Shown here: piece after piece, positions 34,092 through 43,489 of the stretch
How the letters are laid out: the number at the start of each line of letters is the position of its first letter
How positions within the stretch are numbered: the first letter of the stretch is position 1
Assembly: GCF_000762405.1 (NCBI RefSeq)
Contig: NZ_JRPQ01000068.1
Span: forward strand, 1-43,890
Length of the DNA stretch: 43,890 nucleotides
DNA from: Hoylesella timonensis S9-PR14
GTDB taxonomy: Bacteria; Bacteroidota; Bacteroidia; Bacteroidales; Bacteroidaceae
Direction of reading: 5' to 3'
Translations under genes and position numbers: made by a program
Notes under the pieces: generated by a model
What the model was told of the DNA's origin: nothing
What the model saw: the letters and a program-made list of their open reading frames with translations, nothing else
Database searches by the model: none

Positions 34092-35705
34092 TTAGAGGGA
34101 ATGTTTACCAACCCCAACCTGTTGTTCTAATTTTTTGTCACTCCAAAGTAAGATGACTTTAAAGGGTACGTTCGTTTGAATAGTGACCTTAGGCTTCTCC
34201 TCTTTAGAGTTGCGTTTTTGTACTTTGAAGGAAATAAGTCCATCCTGACCATAAGGATACTTATCAATGCCATAAGCATCTAACAGGTTGACATCCATGG
34301 TAATGGTGTTCTGTTCATGGTTAGCTCTAATGCCAAAGATGTATTCGATGAGCTCGGCAATGGGAGGAAGCCCTGTCCAACCCACAAAGTCCTTGCGAGC
34401 CATGAAGCCGGGATTGCTACTTTCGGGTGCATAATATTCAAAGAAAGTACCAGTCTTCTTGTATACCTCCAGCACGTTGTTATAATGATTCATGGTAATA
34501 TCCCATGCCAACTGCCGATATCCTTTGTCTACGAGCCCGGAGATGATCATGTAATTGGTGCCTGGCCATACGCCTCCAACCCAATAACGCCCATTAGCCT
34601 TGTATTTAGGATGACTATGCGAGAGGGAAGGGATGCGATGCGGACGATTAAACTTCGTGGTATCGGTCAAGTGAGCAACCAGTTTGTCCAACCGTTCTTT
34701 GGACAACACGTCGGTATGTAGCGCCCAATAGGCATAGATACCTTGTGTAGTGCTAAGACTGTTGTCTGCATATTGGTCATAGAGAAAGCCATCTTTGTCG
34801 CTCCACATGTTGTCGTTAATGTATTGTGAAAGGTGCTTTATGTCATCTTCGAAGGTTTCTATCTCTTGCCAACGTTCCAAGTAGAAGCCCATTTTCAACA
34901 AAATCTTAGCCACCATAATTTGTTGCAAGCAGGCATCTAACCATATCATGTGTCCATGACTGTAGATGGTGTTGTATCCGTCTTGTACTCGTGGCATGTT
35001 ATCCATGCCCGTTCCCCAGCCACTCGACCAATAAGTACCATTGCGCCAAGTACGATTTAGCTTTAACCATTTGTAGTATGCTGCCAGTACAGGGAAGACC
35101 TTGTTGAGCCGATTGTCATCGCCAAACTGTGTATAATACAGCCATTCGGACCATGGCAGAATATTGGGACCCGTGCTGGTAGGGTCGTATCTGCCGAAAC
35201 AATCGCTACCATCGGCACGTATCTCTCTACAAATAAAGCCGTCGGGATGTTGCTTGGCATAAAAGTTGTCTAAGCTTTTTTGAAATGGGAAGAAGTTTTT
35301 ACCATATCGGCAGAACATCGTGATAAAGGCATTGTCCCACATAAAGATGTTTCCATTGTAGGCTGGAGCGATATAACTGGTTACAAATCCAGAGTCATCT
35401 AACGGCTGACAGATGTTTTTAATCCCTATTTCCCATGCCTTCCAGTACATCTCTATTTCCTTGTTGTGCCCTTCCCAATAGGGAGATGGCAACACTTTTT
35501 TGGCTTGTGCAAAGGTTCCCGGTTGGGTCTTCTCAACCTTAGCCGTACGAAAACTGTTCTCTGCCACTAACGTTTCCATGACGTAGGTGTTCTTGTAAGG
35601 AAGTTTGTACAAAGGTGACCCCGACGATATTAGGTTTTGTGCCATCATGTTCAGTGGCAACATGATACCGAGGAAGAGAAGAAGTTGATTAAGTTTTTTC
35701 AGCAT
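34092..35705 (-). CDS. Exported trehalase/GH63-like glycosidase
   Basis: The frame is open further upstream, but the ATG at 35705 gives a good signal peptide (MLKKLNQLLLFLGIMLPLNMMAQ) and 537 residues. The core is an (alpha/alpha)6-barrel enzyme of the trehalase (GH37), GH63 and mannosylglycerate hydrolase group: GNIFMWDNAFITMF with the conserved Asp, PDGFICREI, a YWSSGWGTGMDNMPR segment, GGVWPGTNYMIISGL, FFEYYAPES, and DFVGWTGLPPIAELIEYIFG. Such enzymes remove alpha-linked glucose or mannose from short oligosaccharides with inversion. I cannot pick the substrate. The 144 bases between it and the alkaline phosphatase gene are the longest gap in the locus. Confidence 0.82.
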   Translation of the reverse strand: MLKKLNQLLLFLGIMLPLNMMAQNLISSGSPLYKLPYKNTYVMETLVAENSFRTAKVEKTQPGTFAQAKKVLPSPYWEGHNKEIEMYWKAWEIGIKNICQPLDDSGFVTSYIAPAYNGNIFMWDNAFITMFCRYGKNFFPFQKSLDNFYAKQHPDGFICREIRADGSDCFGRYDPTSTGPNILPWSEWLYYTQFGDDNRLNKVFPVLAAYYKWLKLNRTWRNGTYWSSGWGTGMDNMPRVQDGYNTIYSHGHMIWLDACLQQIMVAKILLKMGFYLERWQEIETFEDDIKHLSQYINDNMWSDKDGFLYDQYADNSLSTTQGIYAYWALHTDVLSKERLDKLVAHLTDTTKFNRPHRIPSLSHSHPKYKANGRYWVGGVWPGTNYMIISGLVDKGYRQLAWDITMNHYNNVLEVYKKTGTFFEYYAPESSNPGFMARKDFVGWTGLPPIAELIEYIFGIRANHEQNTITMDVNLLDAYGIDKYPYGQDGLISFKVQKRNSKEEKPKVTIQTNVPFKVILLWSDKKLEQQVGVGKHSL

Positions 35706-35849
35706 AATTGATGATGTAAGCTTTGATAAGTTATCTTGCGATAGGATTTCTTTATAGTACATTCCAGTTTTTTGTTTGTATCTTATGTGTGACTGGTAAG
35801 TGTAATTTAGAGTATTGACGATTTTTGAGACGAATAGAGCAATCCACAA

Positions 35850-36977
35850 TTATAGTCGCATCAGTTTTTTAATCTTCCAGAAGATTTCCGTATTGTCCAT
35901 GAATCCAGTAAATTCTTCTGCACCAGGGCCGAAAGCGTATACGGGAACCATAACGCCAGTGTGACCAGTGCTTGCAAATTTTGCTTCAATGCGTCCAGTT
36001 GCTAAGTCACCCCCGTGTAAAGTAAGACCTCCCGTTTCATGGTCAGCAGTTACGACAACTAACGTTTCACCATCTTTGGCAGCCCATTTCATGACTTCAC
36101 CAATGGTACGGTCAAAGTCGTGCAGTTCTTTCATGAGCATATCCAGTTGATTAAAATGTCCATAGTCGTCTAATTGTGACCCTTCAACCATCATGAAAAA
36201 GCCATTCTTGTTTTGATTCATTAAGCTGATACCTTTCATGGTAGCGCGAGCAAGTAAGTCGCCACGCTCATCAGGAAGGGGAGTGTCCACCTCGTAAGGC
36301 ACGCAGAATACCTTTCCGCTTTCCCATTTTTCTAATTCCTCCCACGTCCTGGCAATGTAGTAGCCTTGATTTTTCAACTCTTCGAAGATGTTACGACCAT
36401 CTTTCCTGTTCGTGAAATACTTGGCTCCACCACCAAAAGCAAAGTCAACGCCACTGGTTGGATAGTCAGCTACGATTTCCTGTTCGTTATCCCTGTTGAT
36501 GTTATGGCAGCAGAAATCGGCAGGCGTGGCATCCCATAAGCGACATGTCACAGCAATTCCCGCATCTTTGCCTTTTCGTTTTGCAAGATCTATGATTGTT
36601 GTAAGCGGTTTCCCTTCTGGGTCAACCCCTACAGCATGGTATTTCGTTTTGTGTCCTGTTGCCAATGCTGTGCCACCTGCGCCCGAGTCGGTGATGAGCT
36701 TATCGGTGCAATGAGTAGCCGACAGTCCAATGTATTGTGCGTTGTCGAGCCATAAACGTCCTCGATTGCACACCCAAGCGGCATAGACATCCATCAGCGA
36801 CATGCCGTCGCCTATCATTAAGATAACATTTTTTACTTTCTTACCTTTGGGAGCTTTGAGCTTTTCAACCTTGTATGGGTGCTCCATGGTGTATGTTTGC
36901 ATGTTGGTATTTTGTGCAAATCCATAATGGATGCTTCCAAGGAGTAAATATAATATAATTGATAGTTGTATCTTCAT
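35850..36977 (-). CDS. Exported alkaline phosphatase (PhoA family)
   Basis: The ATG at 36977 gives 375 residues; a TTG three codons upstream is less likely. After a signal peptide (ending IHYGFAQ), the PhoA-type active site is complete: GDGM (D57), the phosphorylated serine in TDSGAGGTA (S98), ATPADF, EGSQLDDYGHFN, TADHETGG and STGHTG. It therefore should be an active periplasmic phosphomonoesterase with two zinc ions and a third metal. Unlike stress-type phosphatases, it sits in a SusCD locus, suggesting that it removes phosphate from the imported product rather than scavenging phosphate in general. It follows the hairpin at 36995-37037. Confidence 0.92.
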   Translation of the reverse strand: MKIQLSIILYLLLGSIHYGFAQNTNMQTYTMEHPYKVEKLKAPKGKKVKNVILMIGDGMSLMDVYAAWVCNRGRLWLDNAQYIGLSATHCTDKLITDSGAGGTALATGHKTKYHAVGVDPEGKPLTTIIDLAKRKGKDAGIAVTCRLWDATPADFCCHNINRDNEQEIVADYPTSGVDFAFGGGAKYFTNRKDGRNIFEELKNQGYYIARTWEELEKWESGKVFCVPYEVDTPLPDERGDLLARATMKGISLMNQNKNGFFMMVEGSQLDDYGHFNQLDMLMKELHDFDRTIGEVMKWAAKDGETLVVVTADHETGGLTLHGGDLATGRIEAKFASTGHTGVMVPVYAFGPGAEEFTGFMDNTEIFWKIKKLMRL

Positions 36978-36984
36978 TTTTTTC

Positions 36985-37037
36985 AAATAAGAAAGGACAA
37001 CTTGACCGTACGTACATTTGTAGTAGTCAAGTTGTCC
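36985..37037 (-). terminator. Intra-operon hairpin between import and enzyme genes
   Basis: A perfect 12-bp inverted repeat (GGACAACTTGAC at 36995-37006 with GTCAAGTTGTCC at 37026-37037) encloses 19 bases. On the minus strand it is followed by TTTCTTATTTG. It lies eight bases after the stop codon of the 263-residue lipoprotein gene and before the alkaline phosphatase start. It should lower transcription of the downstream enzymes relative to SusC, SusD, EEP and the lipoprotein. Confidence 0.7.
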
Positions 37038-37045
37038 TAAGGTTT

Positions 37046-37837
37046 TTACTCTACACTCGCTTCTATAGAAATTTTGTATGCAGTCAACTTCCCAATGCTC
37101 TCAGGAACGGTTTCTCTTAAGACCCAGGATGCAGGGGCAAGGACGAAAATGGCATAATCCGTATTTTTGCAAGCAATTGACAGATTGTATCCCACTATGT
37201 CTTTTGCCAATCCATTTAACTCGTCAACAATATTGCTCTTTACTGTTCCTATAATAATATTCTTTTCTTTTGAGGCGAAACTGTTGAGAATAGGAGCAGC
37301 TGTCCGAATCTGTTTAGAGGTATTGAAACGTATGGTTGAGAATGGCACCAATATGTCAAGAGGTTTTTCAACATTTGTTTTTGTCATGATAGGAAGATAC
37401 TTCAGGTTGCATTCACTTGAAATATGGATGCTTTTTTCTTCATTAATCTTATGGTTGAAAAGAATTGTACTCCCCTCTATGTTCATTCCTGCATATTTTT
37501 GGAAAGCAAAGCTGCTAAAACGGTTAGTATTTACAGCGAGTATTGTCGTACCTACCTGAGCATTATAGACTTGTGGGTAGTTTATGACGTCTGAACGGTC
37601 AACGACAGCGATGGATATCTTCTTGCCGTTGGAGTTTATATAGTTTGACACTTCTCCATAATTTTCTATGGGTTTATCTTTAAGTTCAGAAATGAAATAA
37701 AAATCAACAGTTTTGTTCTTGTCCCATTCCTTCTTTTCTTCTATGGACTGATTGTTGGGTATTACTCCCCATTCTTCTTTTAGGCATGAGGATAAAAGTA
37801 GACAACCGAAAGCAATTGCGATATATTGAATTTTCAT
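37046..37837 (-). CDS. Small lipoprotein of the phosphatase locus, unknown
   Basis: The 263-residue protein has a lipobox (LSSC, C18) followed by acidic LKEEW, suggesting surface display. I do not recognise the family. It contains two similar beta-rich halves, with VDFYFISELKDKPIENYGEV early and DILVPFSTIRFNTSKQIRTA later. It overlaps no other gene, starts nine bases after the EEP gene and belongs to the SusC-SusD-EEP block before the hairpin. By position it could be a surface glycan-binding protein or accessory of the SusCD complex. Confidence 0.55.
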   Translation of the reverse strand: MKIQYIAIAFGCLLLSSCLKEEWGVIPNNQSIEEKKEWDKNKTVDFYFISELKDKPIENYGEVSNYINSNGKKISIAVVDRSDVINYPQVYNAQVGTTILAVNTNRFSSFAFQKYAGMNIEGSTILFNHKINEEKSIHISSECNLKYLPIMTKTNVEKPLDILVPFSTIRFNTSKQIRTAAPILNSFASKEKNIIIGTVKSNIVDELNGLAKDIVGYNLSIACKNTDYAIFVLAPASWVLRETVPESIGKLTAYKISIEASVE

Positions 37838-37846
37838 AAGACATGA

Positions 37847-38650
37847 TTATTTAAGTTGTAAAATAGACAATACAGGACAGTGGTCTGATAATTCTTTTTG
37901 GTTTAGAAATCTCTCAAGAACTTTGCATGATTGTAAATACCATTGTCCTTTCGAACCAAAGATAAAATCTATTTTGGACACTCCCATATATGTACCATTG
38001 TCGTTATCCATTCTTTCGTAACGAGTGAGATATTGATTGATGACTGAAGAACCAACTCCCTGATTCATATCGCCAGTTAAGATGGTTGGGAGGTTAGAAC
38101 TCGTTATTTCGTCAGAAGTGATTACTTTTGCTTGTTCCAATTGCCCGCCAATATGGTCAAGGTGAGTTGAAATAATGCGGATTGTTTTGCCCGATGGTAA
38201 CAATACGTCTGCAGCGATAACGCTACGTTGGTCGGCAGAACCTTTAGGGCGAGGTAACTGTTTACTTATGACGTTCATGATGGGATAACGGCTGAGAATG
38301 GCGTTGCCATACAATTCGTTCATACAATACTTGTAATTTGCTTCAGGATATTCACCTTGTTTGTTAGAAAGATTATAAGAATAACCGAACGTTCCAAACA
38401 TATGAAGATTTAATGCGAGTTCTTGAACAACATCCCTGAATTTACCATTCTTTTGTTGTCGAGAGCTACGGTTTTCCACTTCGTTTAAACAGATGAAGTC
38501 GGCTTGTTCTCCTTTTAGTAAATCAGCGTAAGGTTTTGTATCAAAATCAGGTTCAAATGACCTGACGTTGAATGTGATTACCTTTACTGTCTCTTGCGCG
38601 TAAATAGGAATGACGCACAGTAATAATATTCCTAATAGTATCTTTTTCAT
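37847..38650 (-). CDS. Exported endonuclease/exonuclease/phosphatase-family hydrolase
   Basis: The 267-residue protein carries a signal peptide (MKKILLGILLLCVIPIYAQ) and a full EEP fold: TFNVR (N28), LNEVENRSS with the metal-binding E57, STHLDH, the TGDMN motif and the C-terminal SDHCPVLSI histidine. Family members include DNases, sphingomyelinases and inositol-phosphate phosphatases; they cut phosphodiesters or phosphomonoesters with magnesium. Export and the position right after SusD suggest a phosphodiester in the target glycan or glycolipid. The locus has two other phosphatases, so this enzyme would expose phosphomonoesters for them. A nuclease is the alternative. Confidence 0.85.
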   Translation of the reverse strand: MKKILLGILLLCVIPIYAQETVKVITFNVRSFEPDFDTKPYADLLKGEQADFICLNEVENRSSRQQKNGKFRDVVQELALNLHMFGTFGYSYNLSNKQGEYPEANYKYCMNELYGNAILSRYPIMNVISKQLPRPKGSADQRSVIAADVLLPSGKTIRIISTHLDHIGGQLEQAKVITSDEITSSNLPTILTGDMNQGVGSSVINQYLTRYERMDNDNGTYMGVSKIDFIFGSKGQWYLQSCKVLERFLNQKELSDHCPVLSILQLK

Positions 38651-38661
38651 GTCAGTATGTA

Positions 38662-40257
38662 TTAATAACCTTTATTTTGCTTTAAATTTCCTCCATTGCT
38701 TTTCTTTACTTCCGAATCTGGAATAGGGAAGACTTGGTTCTTGACGGGGTCGAAGTTTCTGGCAGGCCATATTTCGCATTCTTGAATACTTGTAATTTTC
38801 ATTCCATCAGTAGATGAGATGATGCCATGTAAAGGCTTGGCGTATGCTGTCTTCGCATCTCCCCATCTTACAAGGTCGAGATGGCGACTTGGCTGGAATT
38901 CAAAAGCAAGTTCACATCTTCTTTCATTTTTCAATTGGGCTTTTGTTGCATGCGAGTTAAGAGGTAGTCCTGCTCGTTGACGTATTTGGTTTATTAACCC
39001 AATGGCCTCGGAATTTCCTTCTCCTTTAGTCCAAATAAGTGCCTCTGCTTTCATCAGAATAATATCTGCATAGCGTATAAGTGTCATGCCCAGAGTATTG
39101 CTGGCATTGTTGCCACTTGGATTAAGTGTCTTTCCAATACAGTCAGCCGATTCAAAAGGTGCCATAAATTTTTTGAAGAGCATACCAGAGGTGCTTGATA
39201 TCTCACGTGGATTAACGCCTAACTGTATGTTATGACCAATAAATTGAATGTGTTGTCCAGGGTATAATATTGTAGCATCTCTCCGCTGGTCGTTCTTTTC
39301 GTAAGCTTTATACAATTCTAAGGTTGGCTGAAAGTACCCCCATGTGTTGAAATATCCCCAACCTCCGTTTTGGAAAGACATTCCATGGAATTTAGGTCCT
39401 TCTTTGGCATTGCCCAACAATGAGAATATGTATTCTTGGCAAAAATTGTTTTCTGGTCGAAATAGCTGAGCATAGTTAGGATATAAACCTCGTTTGTCTT
39501 TTCCGCTCATGTTAATGACTTTGTCACACAGTGCGATTACTTTATCATAATACTTAGAATTGAATTGTGCCGCATATAGTGCCGCACGTGCAGCAAAGGC
39601 CCATGCCGCAGCTTTGTGTGGGCGACCGTATTCTGATTCAGGTAGCTCAGAGAAATAGGGTAGAAGGCTTGCTGCCTGCTCCATATCCTGAATTATCATG
39701 TCGTAGTTTGCCAATACGGAAGAAGGTCGAGGTTGGTCTAATTCTGCCGTTGGCGTTTTTTCTGTAACAATAGGAATTCCACCATTAGGACCATTGTCTC
39801 CATAGAAGGGAGCCAACCACAAATATGCAAAAGCACGGTAGAAAAGGGCTTGTCCAATAGCGTTGTCTTTTTTCGTATTGGATATATTCATCTCGGGAAC
39901 ATTACGTAAGACATCGTTTGCCTTTGCTATTAATTGATACATATAGGGCCAGTTGTCTTTTGCATCGCGACCATTAGATGCAGACATTTGAAAGTTTTTT
40001 ATTTGTGCGGCTTCTGCTTGGGGACGTCCTGTCACTATATTGTCGCTGCAATTTTCAAACCACATAAATCCACGTCCAGTGACTCCTTCTTTGTATGTAA
40101 ATTCGTGGAACGCATTAAGAGCTTTGTCTACATCTGATTCTGTTTTCCAAAAGTTGACAGAACCCTGCAGTCCATAAGGCTCGAATTCTAAAAAGTCATT
40201 GCAACTACTTGCAAGTACAGTAAGTAATATTGCAAATGTGATGTTTCTTATATTCAT
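38662..40257 (-). CDS. SusD/RagB-family surface lipoprotein of the phosphatase locus
   Basis: The ATG at 40257 gives a lipoprotein signal (MNIRNITFAILLTVLASSC, C19) and 531 residues; the open frame extends further but would overlap the SusC gene. SusD features are clear: CNDFLEFEPYG at the mature N-terminus, the IGQALFYRAFAYLWLAPFYGDNG helix, and C-terminal KNERRCELAFEFQPSRHLDLVRWGDA. It would cap the SusC barrel and select the ligand. It starts 22 bases after SusC and ends 11 bases before the EEP gene. Confidence 0.93.
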   Translation of the reverse strand: MNIRNITFAILLTVLASSCNDFLEFEPYGLQGSVNFWKTESDVDKALNAFHEFTYKEGVTGRGFMWFENCSDNIVTGRPQAEAAQIKNFQMSASNGRDAKDNWPYMYQLIAKANDVLRNVPEMNISNTKKDNAIGQALFYRAFAYLWLAPFYGDNGPNGGIPIVTEKTPTAELDQPRPSSVLANYDMIIQDMEQAASLLPYFSELPESEYGRPHKAAAWAFAARAALYAAQFNSKYYDKVIALCDKVINMSGKDKRGLYPNYAQLFRPENNFCQEYIFSLLGNAKEGPKFHGMSFQNGGWGYFNTWGYFQPTLELYKAYEKNDQRRDATILYPGQHIQFIGHNIQLGVNPREISSTSGMLFKKFMAPFESADCIGKTLNPSGNNASNTLGMTLIRYADIILMKAEALIWTKGEGNSEAIGLINQIRQRAGLPLNSHATKAQLKNERRCELAFEFQPSRHLDLVRWGDAKTAYAKPLHGIISSTDGMKITSIQECEIWPARNFDPVKNQVFPIPDSEVKKSNGGNLKQNKGY

Positions 40258-40279
40258 TTTATAGATGATTTTAGTAAGG

Positions 40280-43200
40280 TTAGAAATTAAAATTAAGCCC
40301 GAAATTAAATGATCGTGAAATAGGATATGTACCCGCGTCAATGCCAAAGTTTCCAACTTCAGGATCTATACCAGTGTAATCTGTAATGGTTAAGAGATTT
40401 TCGCAATTTAGATAGAATCTGATAGTGGTATTTGTGAAACCCAATAGTTGTGTGACAGACTTTGGACAAGTATAGCCTACAGTTATGTTCTTCAATCTTA
40501 GATAGCTTCCATTTTCCAAATAAAAGTCCGATGGATTGGTGAAGTTACCATTAGGGTCACTTATTAATGCCAAACGTGGAATGCCTGAAGTCTTATCGTA
40601 ATCCCATGCATTTAATATAGAACTCAACATGTTCCCTCCTTGCTGTCTTCCCGTGAGTGTCATTTGCTTGAATCCGTTATAAATTGTAGATAGTCCTACT
40701 CCTTGGAATTGGATACTGAAATCTACGCCTTTGTAGGATGCATTACCTCCAAAGCCAAAAGTTATTTTTGGCATATAACTCCCCATATATTGGTTGTCAT
40801 CTGCATTAATTTTTCCATCGTTATTGAAATCAACATATTTCAAATCTCCAGGTTTAGCGTTAGGCTGTATAATGTTACTTATGCCTGTTTTTGGGTCTGT
40901 CCATTTGTAATTGTTTATTTCATCTTGCGTCTGGAAAATACCATTTGTTTTCAAAACATAAAACGAATACCAAGGATGGCCAACTGTAGAACGAAGTGGA
41001 CGTTGGCTGTTTATCACGACATCGTGTTCCAATGTGCTTCTTGCTCCTAAGTCAAGCACTTCGTTATGGACGGTAGCAAGGTTGGCATTGAGGCCAAATG
41101 TAAAGCCGTGTATTTTCTTTTGGTAGTTGGCACCGAATTCCCAACCCTTATTAACAACATTACCTACGTTTCCGTATGGTTCCACGGCAATACCTGCAAC
41201 AGAGGTGACTGGCACTTTCTCAATTAAGTCTTTGGTATGCTTGTTGAAATAGTCAATGGTTAAGCTCAGCTCGTTGTTGAATAGGCCTAAGTCCAGTCCT
41301 ACACCCCATTGTTCAGTAGTTTCCCATTTTAAGTTTTTGGTTCCTATAGATTCTGCGTAAGTTCCGTATACGATATTGTCCAAATTTTTGCCATAGATAA
41401 TCGGCCATTCTGTTGTTCCTAACGGGACATTCCATGAATATCTGGGTACTAATGCAACATTACCCACCTGCCCCCAGCTTGCTCGTAACTTAAAGAGACT
41501 AACAATGTTTTTTATCGGTGCGAAGAAAGGTTCGGATGAGATTTTCCATGATCCTGACAAAGCAGGGAATATACCAGAGTTATTGTTTTTATATAGTTTA
41601 GACGTGGCATCTCTTCTCACGCTGGTAGTCGCAAAATATCTGTCTTTCCACGAGTAACCTATTCTCCCAAAGAAAGACATCATTGATTCTTCCCATAAGT
41701 TTTCAGAAGGTTTATATTTACTCCAATCACTTGCTTGTCCGAGTGTCGAAGAGTGACGGTCTTCTTGATCGTATCCCGTAGTGTAAATGCCATAAGATTT
41801 ATATTTGTCATATTTCATGGTGAAGCCGGCCATGACACTTAAATGGTGTTTGCCGAATACCTCTGCATAGGTGGCTGTATTCTCCCATAGCCAGTTGCTC
41901 AGACGGCTATGCTCGATGTTGTGTCTATTCTCTTCCGATTGGTTTCCTGGCTCGGGTATTTTGTGTATAAATTCATCAAATTCAGTGTCTATAAGTCCAG
42001 ATGTAAACTGAGATTTTAATGTCAATGCAGTGATAGGTTTGAGTTCCAGTGATGTGGTGGAAAATAATTTATGTGTTGGACGTTTTTGGTCTAACCTTTG
42101 CAGCATGGCTAAAGGATTTCTAAATTCACCGTAGCCACTGATACCTTTTGCTGCAGCCCATCTTGGTGTGGTTCCATGATAAAGAGGATGCTTATATTCA
42201 TCGTAGAGGATGTTACCTTCTTCATCGGTGTCATAGAGCGTAGCAGAACGTGGAAAGAAAATAGCATTTGGTAAAACTCCTTCGTGTCCTGTTCCTATGT
42301 TTCCTTGTCCATTCGTTAGCTGGTATGTAACTTGCTCACTAAGTTTTAGCCATTTGTTTATTTGAAAGTCTATGTTTCCCTTGCTTCCCAATTTATTGGC
42401 GAATGTATTATTCAGAATGCCTGTATCCTTGTCATAACTAATTGATGCAAATCCTTTTAGATTGCCTGCTCCTCCTGAAAAAGAGATGGCATAGTGCTCA
42501 AGGTACCCTTTTCTAAAGATAGCATCTACCCAATCTGTTCGTGTTACATTTCCATATGGATATATGGCAGGGTTAGCAGTAGAGGGAAGTTTGCCACCAT
42601 AAATTTTAACAGCATCAGCCCATACTTTATTGTATTGTTCGGCTGTAAGTGTAGTTGGTAGGTTGATGGCACTTTTTATACTTTTCGATATATTAAAGTT
42701 CACCTTTATCTTTCCCTCTTTAGCTTGCTTTGTTGTGATAACGACAACACCGCCCGAACCTACACTTGCGCCATAGATGGCTGCTGATGCTGCGTCTTTT
42801 AACACTGTGATGGTTTCAATATCTTCAATGTTGTAAGGTGCACCAGGAACTCCGTCTACAATGTATAATACGCCATCACCACTGTTATAGCTATGGTCAG
42901 TGCCTCGTGACCCTCGTCCTCGAATAGATAGAGAAGCTTCCGAGAGAGGGTCTCCACCATTATTCTGGACCATTACTCCAGGCATTGCTCCCTGTAACAT
43001 GGATGCCAAATTTGAAGGACGACTCTTCATGGATTGATCTATCTTTACAGATGCGACAGCTGTTGAGAGGTCTTGTTTACGTTGGTTTCCGTAGCCTATG
43101 GCGACCACCTCAGACAACATGTTGGTATCTTCTTTCAATACGATATTCAGTGAACTACCAACAACTTTCACCTCTTTTGGGGAAAAGCCGACAGATGAGA

Positions 43201-43489
43201 CGTGTAGTATTGTGTTCTGAGTGGCGTTTAATGTAAATTTACCATTCACGTCTGTGACTGTACCGTTGCTGCTACCTACAATTTTAATGGTAGCACCAAT
43301 AACTGGTTCTCCATTAGTATCGGTTACGGTTCCTGTAATGTGGTCAGCTTTCTGCTGACTCATCTCTACCTTGTTTGCATTTGCATTATATGCAGATGCC
43401 ATTGTAGGCAAACACAGTGTCAGGGCTGTTAAAGCGGTGACTTTGAACAACTTGTTTTTGTTGCCTACTAAAAAAATAAACTTCTTCAT
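40280..43489 (-). CDS. SusC-family TonB-dependent transporter of the phosphatase locus
   Basis: The 1069-residue protein has a signal peptide (ending TMASA), a carboxypeptidase-regulatory-like domain (about 50-125), TonB-box-like MLSEVVAIGYGNQRKQ, the plug with signature IETITVLKDAASAAIYGASV, a barrel of over 800 residues and a C-terminal FNFGLNFNF. It is a standard importer of oligosaccharides or glycoconjugates with SusD. It lacks the STN domain, so it does not signal through an anti-sigma factor. It is the first gene of the locus and the promoter lies in 43490-43600. Confidence 0.94.
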   Translation of the reverse strand: MKKFIFLVGNKNKLFKVTALTALTLCLPTMASAYNANANKVEMSQQKADHITGTVTDTNGEPVIGATIKIVGSSNGTVTDVNGKFTLNATQNTILHVSSVGFSPKEVKVVGSSLNIVLKEDTNMLSEVVAIGYGNQRKQDLSTAVASVKIDQSMKSRPSNLASMLQGAMPGVMVQNNGGDPLSEASLSIRGRGSRGTDHSYNSGDGVLYIVDGVPGAPYNIEDIETITVLKDAASAAIYGASVGSGGVVVITTKQAKEGKIKVNFNISKSIKSAINLPTTLTAEQYNKVWADAVKIYGGKLPSTANPAIYPYGNVTRTDWVDAIFRKGYLEHYAISFSGGAGNLKGFASISYDKDTGILNNTFANKLGSKGNIDFQINKWLKLSEQVTYQLTNGQGNIGTGHEGVLPNAIFFPRSATLYDTDEEGNILYDEYKHPLYHGTTPRWAAAKGISGYGEFRNPLAMLQRLDQKRPTHKLFSTTSLELKPITALTLKSQFTSGLIDTEFDEFIHKIPEPGNQSEENRHNIEHSRLSNWLWENTATYAEVFGKHHLSVMAGFTMKYDKYKSYGIYTTGYDQEDRHSSTLGQASDWSKYKPSENLWEESMMSFFGRIGYSWKDRYFATTSVRRDATSKLYKNNNSGIFPALSGSWKISSEPFFAPIKNIVSLFKLRASWGQVGNVALVPRYSWNVPLGTTEWPIIYGKNLDNIVYGTYAESIGTKNLKWETTEQWGVGLDLGLFNNELSLTIDYFNKHTKDLIEKVPVTSVAGIAVEPYGNVGNVVNKGWEFGANYQKKIHGFTFGLNANLATVHNEVLDLGARSTLEHDVVINSQRPLRSTVGHPWYSFYVLKTNGIFQTQDEINNYKWTDPKTGISNIIQPNAKPGDLKYVDFNNDGKINADDNQYMGSYMPKITFGFGGNASYKGVDFSIQFQGVGLSTIYNGFKQMTLTGRQQGGNMLSSILNAWDYDKTSGIPRLALISDPNGNFTNPSDFYLENGSYLRLKNITVGYTCPKSVTQLLGFTNTTIRFYLNCENLLTITDYTGIDPEVGNFGIDAGTYPISRSFNFGLNFNF

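Noticed and set aside
35706..35849. N-terminal extension of the trehalase/GH63-like protein
   Set aside because: The internal ATG at 35705 begins a complete signal peptide; the extension would hide it.
40258..40356. N-terminal extension of the second SusD overlapping the SusC end
   Set aside because: The ATG at 40257 gives a proper lipoprotein signal and a normal 22-base spacing.
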